Source: Lamellibrachia columna
Taxonomy: Eukaryota; Annelida; Polychaeta; Sabellida; Siboglinidae
Assembly (NCBI GenBank): GCA_963662155.1
Contig: OY759266.1
Coordinates: forward strand, 54,927,510 to 54,991,509
Direction: 5' to 3'
DNA length: 64,000 bases
A program made the translations under genes and the position numbers. Positions 13,466 to 24,655 of the stretch are shown here, in pieces (position 1 is the first letter of the stretch; each line of letters starts with the position of its first letter). The notes beneath the pieces were generated by a model that worked only from the letters and a program-made list of their open reading frames with translations, had not been told where the DNA came from and searched no databases.

Positions 13466-14498
13466 AGCGTCATCGGTCTATTTGAGGGATTCCCAAGCAA
13501 CAACCATACTGATGACATAGTTCACATGTTCCCCTGCTACCTCGTTTTCGAATGGTTGATATCGGAGGGAAACTTTGAAAGTTGTGACATTTTGAAATCA
13601 TGCGTCATTTTCAGCGTCAATATTCTTCTTGAAGGTAAGGATATGAAACTTTTTAAACTTTATACACATGTTTAATGTATATTTATGTATATATTGGCCA
13701 AGTTTGGGGAAAATCTATGGCAGAGAAGTATTTGTTTTTAGCCGCGGTAAAACCGATGTTCGCTCCGAGAAATGTCGATGTTGACAAATTCGAACGATTA
13801 CCCACTGTTTTATTTTACCATCAAAACCACGTTTAATTGTGCTATTAAGGCATCCAGTATTAATGTTATATTATTTTAGCCAGTTATGGATTGTTGGTAA
13901 CTCATGCAATAATATGGATTAGTGGATGATTGACGATTTCTGATCGTTCTCAATCGTTGTTGTCGCCAGCCCGGTGATCACGTGACCTGTTTTAGGCGTC
14001 CTCATTAGCTATTCAGCAAGTGCTTACAAACAAAGACATGTGCATTTAAGCTTGTTTGCTGTTAGATCTATAGAGGTTTCAATGAATTCTGCTACATCAG
14101 TTGTTTTTACTTAATGTTTGACTGTAACTTAGTGTGAGTATTTAGTATTTGGTTATTTTACTTGATAATGATTGTTTATTTGATGCAATTAGATAATTTG
14201 ATTGAGCAGTCCTCATTGACATTGCTTCTGTTGGCTGTTCAGCCTATCTGGACTTTGGAGCTAACACAAAAGGTGATTCAACACAAAAAGAAGCCATTGT
14301 TACTCTGTTGTGGTTTATGTGATGAATACTTAATACACAAGCAGTTAGAGTTAGGTTATTTGAGTGGTGGGTCTGATTATATATTAGAACACATCATATG
14401 CTCACTTAAGTATAATATATTGAATCTTGTTTTAGTATCTATAATCTGGATACTATTGCATACTAATTAATACATATTATACATTTTAATTTCAGAAG

Positions 14499-14693
14499 AT
14501 GCCTCCAAAAAAGAAACGGAAGGTTCCTGCTGCCAAAGTTGGACTTGCTACGCAGCATTTAACAGACAACTTCGCTACCTTGCCCTGTGCTGATGAAGAC
14601 GTCCTGAATGGTCATGTGTTGTTTGTGTACACTGAACATGACCGTGTGATTTCGCGTACACTCACAGCTTTGAATGATGTTGTTGATGAGTGA
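14499..14693 (+). CDS. 64-aa NLS microprotein inside a DNA transposon
   Basis: The protein begins MPPKKKRKVPAAKVG, with an exact PKKKRKV monopartite nuclear localisation signal at residues 3-9. It then continues with an acidic, mostly polar segment ending LTALNDVVDE. The start is chosen because a good acceptor (poly-T tract then TTTCAG at 14496) ends two bases before it and a strong donor lies at about 13635, giving a two-exon transcript with a non-coding first exon. I do not recognise the family. It may be the N-terminal stub of a transposase or a regulatory protein of the element. No membrane or signal segment is seen. A chance ORF cannot be excluded at this length, but the splice context and the NLS at the very N terminus argue for a real gene. 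Confidence 0.5.
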   Translation: MPPKKKRKVPAAKVGLATQHLTDNFATLPCADEDVLNGHVLFVYTEHDRVISRTLTALNDVVDE

Positions 14694-14762
14694 CAATGAA
14701 TACATGTAGAACAATTGTCATTATGTCTAGTTTCTGTTGTTTTTTACTGAAAATGTCATTGA

Positions 14763-15004
14763 AATTGTTCAGGTGTCTATGACTAACAATGAATACATGT
14801 AAAACAATTGTCATGTTTGCATGTCTGTATGCCTAATTAAGTCGGTTAATTAGTTATTCTTGAAATAATTAATTATGTGTAATTGTGGAAGTGTCTATGA
14901 CTAACTATGAATATATGTAAAACAATTGTAATGTTTGCATGTCTGTATGTCTAATTAAGTCGGTTAATTAGTTATTCATGAAATAATTAATTATGTGTAA
15001 TTGT
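14763..15004. repeat. 118-bp tandem duplication, two units
   Basis: Units starting at TGTCTATGACTAAC (near 14776 and 14894) share GAATA(C/T)ATGTAAAACAATTG, GTTTGCATGTCTGTATG and TAATTAAGTCGGTTAATTAG. Degenerate partial units flank both sides (from about 14690 and to about 15170). The repeat is internal to the 13.4-15.7 kb element. Confidence 0.8.
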
Positions 15005-15779
15005 GACATACATTTTACATACTTAATTTTGCTATGTCCAGTTTCTCTACTCCTTAGTAGTGTTTTATTGTATGTATATCATTGAAATATATTAATTATG
15101 AATGACATTTTAAAGAAATTTATGAATCCAATAAGTTGGTTAATTAGTGATTCGGGAAGTAATTAATGATGTGTGATTGGAGAAATACTATGGACAGACA
15201 CATTACTTTCCCATAACCAGTTTGTATGTTATTTTGTGGTGTGATCTCATTGAACATTTCATTAAAATATATGATGTATGAATGAATTTATTAAAAAAAT
15301 AATTTCATAAAATGATTCGTTTGAGTAATTAATTATTAATCTAAGAACTGAATTGGCATCACAATGTAATGAAAACTACATCATTATAAATAGTTGTCCA
15401 TGGGAATTATACACTAAATTTTTTATCTTAATAATATTAATATTAAGAAAGTTATGACATTTTGAAGTGCAAAAACTTGATTACTGGTCACACGTTTGCC
15501 TATGTTTTACTGTAAAACAAAGGGACGAAATTTAGACATAATTTCCGACATTCAAATTGGCATAACTTTCTTAATATTCACCATAGAACAAATATCTAAA
15601 CACCATGTTAAAGCTGTTTCCAAGCTCTTTTCTGTGGTATCAGTTTTATTGAGATACAATGTATTCTAAAATAATTGTCACGTACCTACATCAGTATACT
15701 GCAGACAGCTCTGTCTCTATCATTTTACATAAATATTATTGACATTGATAATATGCGTCATATTTATGAACTTAAAGTA

Positions 15780-17040
15780 AACATTTACCAACATTTATCC
15801 GGAGCGCTCGGCCTGTGAACTGTCGGATTGTACCGACTATGATTGAGACCGAGTGTTACCGTGTTGGGTACCCACCGTGTTGACTGGCGATGTTCGCCAA
15901 AACTGCTACAGCAATGGCATTATTGTGAATTCTATGTACATCGTAACATATATTTTATAAGGTTAAAGTTTAAAGTCCGAAATATAACAACATTGTTTAA
16001 AACAACGTAAAACGAGGCAGCTTGGAACCAAAGTAGGACAAAATGCTGCGACTGTCAGCTGCTTGTCACCGAGTTCTTGCGTGACCGGCATATTTGGATT
16101 TGTGGTGGTCACCCAAAACCGTTCGATATTCACCTTCTGAAGGTTACCTGAAACTGTTAACCCTGTCTGCTATCCCAGCGAGTGCTGGAAATTCTTCTGT
16201 ACGCTAAATATCCAGCTTGTGTCAAAAAGATTTGACTGTAAAAACAACTTTTACACGTCAACTACGCCAAACAACACCAACGTGGCAGACACATATATAC
16301 CCACAATCCCCCGTGTAGTTGATGTAACGCGAAATGTACGTGGCTTGAAAGTTGTATTAATGTTTCATGTGACACTACCCCACTAGATGGCGACACGTGT
16401 GAGATCACTAGTGACTAGACGCTTGCGATAATGCGACTTGAACATTTTCCTTATAATATTCATATCTGAATTATGGCTGGCAAATAACGTAATTCAGACA
16501 CATCAATCCAATACGCATGGTGGCATAATCAACAATATTATAATTTAGAATGCCTAAAATGTAATATATTAAATCTAGGCATGTACTAACATAGGTCCAA
16601 CGCTACGTCTACACAGTCACATGCCTACGCCTAGCCATAGCATAGGCATAGGCAGCGTTCGCCGCCTCGTTCTACTCTTTTGCATAGAGGCGGCGGTCGA
16701 GGCTGTGGAAAACGTAAGCGTGGATTCGGGACTTTATGAGCCAAACCCAAGTCTGAACTAATTGGACATTTCAATTATTCTGTTATTGATGTTATGCTGC
16801 CAAATCATTATTGTGTATTTGTATCTTAATTCAGACAATTGTAAATTTCTCGTGAGATCTAAAATGCTGTGGAAATCCCCAGTACCACAGAACCCTTCCA
16901 AGGATGGCAATTAATCTCGCACAAGATAGGGGAGACTTGGGCTAGTTGTAATATGGGTAAGTTGTAACACACGTGCGTGCTACAGACAAAACTACTAATG
17001 CAAATTATTTTGCAAACTAGTTCATCAATAGTTTTAAACA
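15780..17040 (-). promoter_or_regulatory. Candidate SEC31 promoter / non-coding first exon region
   Basis: This stretch has no coding signal. It is richer in CpG than its surroundings between about 15,790 and 16,350. On the minus strand, a good donor (GTTTCAG then GTAACC, at 16151) could end a first exon that would join the SEC31 acceptor at 11951. A TATATA stretch and GGGGGATTGTGGG lie just upstream of it near 16,295-16,310. If correct, the DNA transposon at 13.4-15.7 kb sits in SEC31's first intron. This rests on splice-motif inspection only. Confidence 0.25.
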
Positions 17041-17335
17041 TTAATCTGTTATACTGGTACGTTACATGTCAAGATCATTAATGGATTTACTGACATAGAC
17101 ACAAAGAAAATATTCGAGCTAAACCATACCACCCGTCCAGGAAGACACAAGTCAATAGTACGGCACCACAGCCGACTAGATGCACGCCACAAGTTCTTTT
17201 CACAGCGAGTAATCAAACCATAGGATACCTACTAAGCGACTGTGTCAATGCACTAACAGTAAACAATTTCAAAACAAACTATCAGAATTACTGTCATAAC
17301 ATAATAAAATATCAGAATAACTGTCATAATAATAA
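17041..17335 (+). pseudogene. LINE C-terminal fragment, family different from the CR1-like copies
   Basis: Reading forward gives VKIINGFTDIDTKKIFELN and then HKFFSQRVI, followed by stops and a frame change into SDCVNALTVNNFK. This is the conserved tail of jockey/CR1-clade reverse transcriptases, but the residues differ clearly from the neighbouring CR1-like family. It ends with a short repeat of ATCAGAATTACTGTCATAA and then (AAT)n. The next LINE begins right after it. Confidence 0.7.
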
Positions 17336-17339
17336 TAAT

Positions 17340-20300
17340 AGGGGGCGGCAGTATTCGCGGACAGGGGGCGGCAGTATTCGCGGACAAACTTTCAGCAGCA
17401 GTAGATAGTGACTTGGGTACAATGACAAATATTTTTGGAAGTAAACATTCTTTAAACTAGAAGTGCAGGGGGGTTACCTAGAGGTGTCTCAAGCAGAACA
17501 AGAGGCCACTAGCACAGATAAACCAATATCAAATCATCCGAAAAACATCTCTGAAAAAGGTTATAGATGCGTATGTTTAAATGCAAGGAGCATAGTAAAT
17601 AAGAAAAACGAATTAAACATTATGGTAGAAGATATTGACCCTCACATAATTGGTATAACTGAATCATGGGCCAACATAGATATAACAGATGCTGAATTAG
17701 GACTGACAGGATATGTAATGTTTAGGAAAGATCGAATAGGAAGAAGGGGCGGGGGGAGTTATTTTATATGTTAAAGAATCTATTCAGGCTTATGAAATAA
17801 AACTAGAAAGGGAAGCAGATTGCGATGAAGCTGTTTGGTGCAACAAAATTTCAGGAAATTCAAAATTAACTATTGGATTAGTTTACCGAAGTCCAAACAT
17901 AAACGAAGAGGACAACACAAAAATAAAAAACGCTATAAAGGAAGTTAGTAAAGGGGAATGTATCATAATGGGAGATTTTAACCATGGACACATACAATGG
18001 AATTCTCTAGAGAGCACAGGGATTGAGGACCAACAATTTCTATTTTTAATCCAGGATAGCTTTCTTACTCAGCACGTACTAGAACCAACCAGGGGAGAAA
18101 ATGTATTAGATATAGTTTTGTCATCACAAAAAGAATTAGTGGACAATGTAAAAATATTTGAACCATTGGGTAATAGTGACCATAATCAAATACATTTTGA
18201 CATCAATGTAAAATCAGAAAGTAAAAATAAGAAAACGTACAAGAGAAACTTCCACAAAGGTAACTACAAAGATATGAGAAAATACTTAGCAAAGCTAGAT
18301 TGGAATAACATGCTGATGAATAAGACCGCAATAGAATGTTGGAATATTCTAAAATATGAAATTGAGAGTATCATCGATAAATTTGTTCCCTTCCAAAAAC
18401 AAGGAAAACGGTATAGAAAGAAACACTTGTCAAAAGAGGCTATTAGAAAAATAATGCTAAAACAAACTATGTGGAGGGTTTATAGGCGTACCAGAAAGGA
18501 CGAAGACTATGCAAAATACAGAGGCACTTAATGCAGCTACAACTGAAATCAGACAATCTAAAAGAAGCTATGAGCAAAAACTAGCATGTAACATAAAAAA
18601 TGACAGCAAGAGTTTTTATGCATATGTCAGGAGTAAACAAAACGTACAAGACAAGGTTGGACCTCTAGAAGACAGTGCTGGAAATATAATATCACAGGGG
18701 TTTTTAATGGCGGAAGACCTAAATGGTTACTTCAGTTCAGTGTTTACCAAAGAAGATATTAATTCATTACCAGTTGCTGATGCTAAATTTCAGGGGGCTA
18801 AATCTGACTATTTAGGTCCGTTAGTTGTAACTCCAGAATTGGTAGCTAAGAAAATAAAGGCAACGAAGGATAACAAATCACCGGGAGTGGATGGGATTCC
18901 TCTAAAATTACTAATGGAAACAGTAGAACAAATCAGTATACCACTTGCAAGAGTATTTAACTTGTCATTAAAAGAGGGAGTTGTTCCGTTTGAATGGAAA
19001 GAAGCAAACATCATACCATTATTTAAAAAGGGTTCGAGAAATAAGTCAGAGAATTACAGACCAGTGAGTTTAACGTCAGTGATTTGTAAATTATTAGAAA
19101 GGTTAATTAAAGACCATATGGTGGACTTCCTCGTTAAGCATAAATTATTAAATTCATCTCAACATGGATTCCTTAAAGCGAGGTCATGCTTAACAAATAT
19201 GTTATGTTTTTTGGAAGAAATCACTAAGTGGATAGACGTGGGATCGCCAGTAGATATTATCTACTTAGATTTTCAGAAAGCTTTTGACAAAGTGCCACAT
19301 CAAAGATTACTACTTAAATTAAAAGCCCATTGTATCGGGGATAGCACAACTGACTGGATAGAACAATGGCTGACTGACAGAAGACAACGAGTTGTAGCAG
19401 ATGGAGAAGTTTCAAATTGGAAATCGGTTTTGAGTGGGGTACCTCAAGGATCAGTATTAGGACCTATATTATTCTTAATTTATATCAATGACTTGGACGA
19501 CAGTATAACAAGTAACGTACTGAAATTTGCGGATGACACAACACTGTTTAGAAAGGTTAATACTGATGGTGATAAACAACATTTACAAAACGATCTAGAC
19601 AGATTAGTGAAATGGCAGATGTTGTTCAATTTTGGGAAACGTAAATGCCTACATACAGGACATGGGAACTTGAATATAAACTATAAAATGGGAGATACTG
19701 TTCTGGGTACTACTGTAAAAGAAAAGGACTTAGGAGTTACAATAAGCGCTGATATGAAAGTTTCAGAGCAGTGTGGTATTGCAGCTTCAAAGGGTAATCA
19801 AATTATTGGATTGATTAGAAGAAATATAACATACAAGGGAAAAAAGTTAATTATACCTCTTTATAAAGTTAGACCTCATTTAGAATACTGTATACAACCA
19901 TGGAGACCATATCGTAAGAAGGATATAGATACGCTTGAACGCATACAAAGGAGAGCAACTAAAATGATTCCAGAACTGAGAGACCTTAGTTATGAAGAAC
20001 GCCTGAAAGAATGTGGTTTAACAACTCTAGAGACAAGGAGGTTAAGAGGAGATCAGATTGAAGTTTTTAAGATATTGAATGGGTATGAAAATATTGATAG
20101 AATTATGTTTTTCTCACTCAAGAAGGATAGCAGAACTAGAGGACATGAGGTAAAATTAGTAAAGGATCAATGTAGATTGGACATCAGGAAGCACTCGTTC
20201 TCAGAGGACAATAAATGAATGGAACAAATTGTCTACAGATTGTGTAACTGCTAGCAGCGTGAATATGTTTAAAAACAAGGTTGACACATATCTCAGGAGG

Positions 20301-20419
20301 GCGGGCTATAAGTAGATGAACATTGTTGGACTCTCGATAAGCCAATGGCTTCCTTGTCCACTTGCCATCTGGGCCTTTGGCTTGGATGGCAAATCTTGTT
20401 AAATCTTCTTGTTAAATAA
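17340..20419 (+). mobile_element. CR1-like LINE, longest copy (copy 2)
   Basis: This non-LTR retrotransposon starts with two tandem 23-bp units (GGGGGCGGCAGTATTCGCGG plus ACA) at 17340-17385. It then carries endonuclease and reverse transcriptase and ends with the family 3' sequence and a TTGTTAAATC-type tail near 20419. Related copies lie at 4752-5722, 24656-26545 and 26546-27632. A 3' end made of short direct repeats instead of poly-A is characteristic of the CR1 clade. No separate ORF1 was found. Confidence 0.9.
17553..20315 (+). pseudogene. Endonuclease-reverse transcriptase of CR1-like copy 2, frameshifted
   Basis: Endonuclease motifs are LNARSIVNKKNE, ITESW, MGDFNHGHIQWNS and GNSDHNQIHFD. 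Reverse-transcriptase motifs are KSPGVDGIP, NYRPVSLTSVICKLLERL, QHGFLKARSC, IIYLDFQKAFDKVPH, LSGVPQGSVLGPILFLIYIN and the catalytic [11 protein letters not shown]. The frame breaks at a G-run near 17750, near 18520 (between the two enzyme domains) and near 20198 (two bases missing versus sister copies). Relative to sister copies, three codons are missing after LVKW and two after PLYK. It would copy RNA and nick DNA at insertion sites if intact, but it is inactive as it stands. Confidence 0.9.
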
Positions 20420-20519
20420 TAAGCTCCCTGCCCAAAACCCGTTCAAGGTATATTCTGGACTATGATGTTCCTTTTAGAGATAACTGCATTTATTCTCTAT
20501 AAATATGCATATGCACAAA

Positions 20520-20855
20520 TCAAATCATCAATCCCGTAACCCGTAGTGTCGTTGGGGCACCACCGATGACCTTGAAACCAGCTGTCTCCACTTCTTCCTG
20601 TCGTCTGCCGCCCTTTGTGTCTCTGAGAAGTCCAGGCCTGTCCACTCTTTGATGTTGTCCTCCCAACTCTTCCTGTCTTCTTGCTCCCCTAACGGTACCT
20701 TGCAGGATGGTCATTGTCATGCCGGATTTTCGTGAGACGTGCCCATACCATTTCAACTTCCGTCTCTTTACCGTCTTTAGATCTTCATAGACCCGATGGC
20801 TTGTTTGATTCTGTTGTGGACCTCTTTGTTGGTTACATGGTCCTTGTATGATATG
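20520..20855 (-). pseudogene. LINE C-terminal fragment
   Basis: Minus-strand translation in shifting frames gives YKDHVTNKEVHNRIKQAIGS, KLKWYGHVSRKSGM and TILQGTVRG, the tail motif of a widespread invertebrate LINE group. It is broken by frameshifts. It stands between CR1-like copy 2 and the 3' flank of the GST pseudogene. Confidence 0.75.
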
Positions 20856-21312
20856 TACGTGTTATTTTAATCAAATGTCTGTCTATAAGTAACAGTTTAT
20901 TTGTTTACCTAAGTTTTAACTGTAGACTGTCTTTTTATTCTAGCCCTTTCGTATTTATAAATATTTTGTCAACATGTCCACTTTCTACCCCATGTCCACG
21001 TTCGTCATGGAGTTTCTATATGCACAACCAACAGTCAGTCATTTCTTATAGTCAAATTTGTCTTAAGCGACCTCTCAATGGACAATGCTCAAAAAGTGGT
21101 ATCTTAATAAAGGTGATCGCTTAATGCGGGTAATTTATCACATGACACTCCTATGAAAGGAGGAGTTAACTGTGGTTGTTGATGTTGATGTTGTTGTCGA
21201 TGTTGTCTTTCAATGCAATCGTTTGAGGTTTCACTGTATATCAATTCCAGCTTAGAAAAACAACAACAGAGTACATTTCAGTTTATTTTTTACAAATTGT
21301 ATAAGACATAAT

Positions 21313-21520
21313 CATATACCGTGGTAATTATTTTTTTCATATCCCAAAGTTTTATTCACCTGCATAGATTTTCGCCAATATTGTCCTCCTAAAATGACGT
21401 CATTGCCATTAGTACTGATGACCCCATCTCGAAAAGATTGGCGAACGTCTATACAGGTAAACAAAGCACTGGGATATGGAAAAAAAAATTATGAAAATGA
21501 ACTATCATGAGAAACGTTCA
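21313..21520. mobile_element. Fold-back MITE in the 3' flank of GST psi1
   Basis: Inverted arms: left about 21325-21385 (TTTCATATCCCAAAG, TTCACCTGCATAGA, TTCGCCAAT) against the right arm read backwards from about 21495 (TTCCATATCCCAGTG, TTTACCTGTATAGA, TTCGCCAAT). The insert is flanked by a near-perfect direct repeat of about 19 bp (AAATTGTATAAGACATAAT at about 21294 and AAATTGTATAACACATAAT at about 21521). The same flank in the other GST copies lacks the insert. Confidence 0.65.
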
Positions 21521-22079
21521 AAATTGTATAACACATAATAAGTAGTGCAACACCTCACAACATAATTACACGCATGGTTATTAAATGAATTCTCCATGTA
21601 AGCAGCAACAAGTTTTAATTATCAGGTGCTTTCTTTAGATGATAAGTAACTAAATTAGTGTTTTGTGATGCACACATCTGTATCTAAAATTGAGTGACTG
21701 GGCGTTTGGCAACTCACGCAGCAATTTTGGGTTCACCCATCACCCGTTCATTATGTGCCTTCATTTTTGGGTACTCGTCCAGGTCAAACTTGATGCCAAA
21801 TACCGGGAGCCAGTCAAAGATGTTCACAACTTTCAGGTCAGCCACTGTGATCTAAGAGACGTGATCAAATACATTATGAAAGTATTTAAATATAAGTACT
21901 TTGTATTTCCTCAAATTCAAACATGTTTCAATTAGTTCAAATGCATTTCAAACATGGTTTAAATACTTCTTAGATAGTGGCAGATTCTGTAATCAAAACT
22001 ACAGTACTCGACCTATTTAGTGTACATGCCCTAATAAGTGTTGTTATTTCCTCTCCACTGATGTCAAAAGTATGTTCTT

Positions 22080-22290
22080 ATATAGCACCTTATCCAGTCC
22101 TTGGGATTACTCAAGGCGCTTTACCCTTCACCCTCTGGCAAACCTCTTCATTCACGCACCATCTCGACTTTCCCTCTCTGGGAAGCATTCAGCCACGCTG
22201 CGTGAAAACAATTCGTTCACATATATGCCTGTTTGTAGCCAGGTCCTTATTTATACAGCTGAGTGAACCGTGGCAACGACGACGAACGAA
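22080..22290 (-). mobile_element. SINE family 1 body, diverged
   Basis: Shares CAGTCCTTGGGA, CAGCCACGCTGCGTGAA, TTCGTTCACA, GTAGCCAGGTCCTTAT and CAGCTGAGTGAAC with the tRNA-derived SINE copies in the other GST genes. The tRNA head is missing or unrecognisable. It lies in intron 4 of psi1. Confidence 0.65.
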
Positions 22291-23329
22291 GATCGAAGGT
22301 TCCACATATATCGGCAGACTTTGCAGTGCATGTAAAAATAAATGGCTGGTAGCTTCAACCCAGTCCCAGTCTTTTCACTTGACTGAATCACTTGCCAGTC
22401 ATGTTGGATACTGCACATCTGTCACATTGTTTGCTTTGTTCACTACTGCTAAATTTTCTCCAATGTTTGACTCATAAGAAGTAGTTTTAAACACACGATA
22501 ACCACACATGCTCGATCAAAATGTATACCTGGAGCGACATGCTTAATTTCTCAACGAACGCCATGTTTTATTTACCAAATAGTGTGGTGCCATCTGGTGA
22601 CCAGGTATCGCAATTGACAAGTGGTGCCATCTACATCAGAATGCACCACTTTGAAACAGTTACCTCATGAACTATACAAACAAATGATGGTGTACGGAAC
22701 AACGTTTTCAAGTATGTGTATGCTTAATAGGTCGAATACGGTATTTCTCGGTTTTGATGTTTTTTGGAATGGGGACATGTTCTAAGACTTCCAAATCAGA
22801 GAATTTCAAGTGATCATCGTTTTGTGAGAATCTTGAAAGCGAAATTATTTTGTCACATTTAGCTTGTCTCCAACGAAATAGCCTTTCCCGCCCTTGTTGG
22901 ACACCAGCATCTTCTCCAGCCTCCCTAGGAACCTGGGCATTTGTTCTGTCTGATACATCTTCAAGCTCTCTCCCTTTAGGGTGCAAGATGACAGTGGGTA
23001 AGTAAAGTGCTCGTTGTCTTTTCACTATTTGCTTTCGGAGTGTATGTATTGCTAGAGGGATTAATTACTCCACCACACATACACGAATGCATGCACATAG
23101 ACATGCACGAACGAATGCACGCACGCACGCACGCACGCACGAACACACACCAGCTGTTGTCAATTGTCAATCCATCATCAAGCTGTGTATTTTAATGCAA
23201 CGGGAATAGGACACGATTCCGTCCCAGCCAATATATGATTATGCTAAATAGCGGATTATGTTAGATCTATGATTCTGTCAAATGGAGGCCATCTTATTAA
23301 CACGCCCTCAATACCCGGCTCTTCCGCCT

Positions 23330-24200
23330 CTTGTGCCATTAGTATGACGAAGACCAAAAGGCGCTGCTCTTCCCCATTGAGGTCCGTTGTTTCTCATGGG
23401 AACGTCGGCAAGGAGCAGTCTCGAAAATTCGTTGAGAAACTTTCGGACAAAGGTGGCTCTTGAAGCGTTTTCCACGTGAACTCGCTTAACAAGTCGCTCC
23501 AAGGCCGGCTCACAACGTTGATTGATTTTACGGCTAACGTACAAGCATTCGTAGTGATGAAGCTGGTGGGACGGCAAAATAAAGAACGGGAACTTCAACA
23601 TGTTTGAACATCTAAGTGTGGTGCTTCAAGAGGAAGAAACGGGACATGGAAACATGGGCAACTTGTGCAGGCGCATCTGCGTTCCACGCAGAAGGAGTTT
23701 CAGACATACTTCCCGGATCTGAGTGCGCTCGATTTGAATTTCAGCCGTTCAGTGTGAAGGTGCGATCCCTTTCAACAGGCATGCCGGAGGACTTGTGGAG
23801 CTTATGAACTACTCCACCGCACGTGATGCATTTGAAGCTCTTCCCCTGACACGGGTCTGGTCTTAGATGAGTGAATTACACACATATGTGGTTGTGGCGG
23901 CATTGCTGATGTTTCCATCTACATATCTCTGCTAGCAAGGTTTCTCGGCAACGTTCTGCATGAAAAGTAAGTGTTGTGCCCGACTGTGTATGAAGGATGA
24001 CATCCACGTCTCCTCATCCAAAACTGTTCAGCCCTCACTTTGAGGTGGTTTCTCAAATATCGTTTCGTTTACCTCGTTAATAAAATGTGTATGTATCACT
24101 GAACTCAGTGTTGGATGTTGTTTCGTCTATAATTATATGTCACTATGATGGGGTTCCCGGCTGATCATTTCAGGACACGGGAGAAAAGGTTGGGAACCGC
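23330..24200 (+). pseudogene. hAT-type (ZBED5/SCAND3-like) transposase relic
   Basis: Forward-strand pieces in changing frames give ALLFPIEVRCFSW, SLNKSLQGRLTTLIDFTANV, HLRSTQKEFQTYFPDLSALD, STARDAFEALP and then a dimerisation-domain end around MFPSTYLC-stop-QGFSATFCMKSKCCARLC. The order matches the C-terminal half of hAT/ZBED transposases. Stops and frameshifts show it is dead. Near 24190 the sequence GGTTGGGAACCGCTG may be the element's 3' terminus. It lies in intron 3 of GST psi1 on the opposite strand. Confidence 0.75.
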
Positions 24201-24655
24201 TGATGTAGCAGGTTCTTGACTTTATACTAAGTTCTAGTTGTTCTTGTATGTCAGTGTTTTCAATGCAGTGAAGTTGATAAATGTGTAGATATTAAATATG
24301 ATATACATGGTTATATTAATTTCCAATGCAGAACAAACAGACCATGCAGAAAAAGGAGAGACTGAAACAAATTCTAAACAGAGTGAAGCCTGCATGATTA
24401 CTTGCCTTAGCCTCATCGTCCTTTAAGCGATGCGTTTCAAAGAGGGGTGTCAGAGTATCCAGCACACAACCTCCTGTCATCAGAACCTGAGCTTCCTCCA
24501 ATGTATTAGAGCCAGCGAACCCTGCAAACATGGCAGCCAATATACATTACACAACTTTGTGAACTTGAAGTTGGCAGGACTGGGGAAACACTTCAAGTTA
24601 TGCCTCACATTGATCGTTTCCCCAGTCCTAACCGGGTAAACATTCCTAGTTATCC

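Larger units (their letters stand above)
13365..15688 (+). mobile_element. DNA transposon with 14-bp TIRs and 7-bp TSD, encodes an NLS microprotein
   Basis: The termini 13365-13378 and 15675-15688 are perfect inverted repeats, TAGGTACGTGACAA. Directly outside them lies the same 7-bp sequence CATCAGT (13358-13364 and 15689-15695), a textbook target-site duplication. Inside are a GC-rich palindromic 5' region, a predicted splice donor (CTTGAAG then GTAAGG near 13635), an acceptor (TTTAATTTCAG, ending 14496), the 64-codon gene at 14499, a 118-bp tandem repeat and a roughly 28-bp inverted repeat around TTAATATTAAGAAAGTTATG (about 15440-15590). No recognisable transposase is present, so it is likely non-autonomous. 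A 7-bp TSD does not fit the common hAT (8), Mutator (9-10), Tc1 (TA) or piggyBac (TTAA) patterns, and I leave the superfamily open. Confidence 0.85.

Noticed and set aside
14162..14470. 102-codon frame upstream of the NLS gene
   Set aside because: It lies in the predicted intron of the element, is AT-rich, and has no recognisable domain.
14499..14540. Vector or SV40 contamination suggested by PKKKRKV
   Set aside because: The flanks are ordinary host-like AT-rich sequence within a TIR-bounded element, with no vector features.
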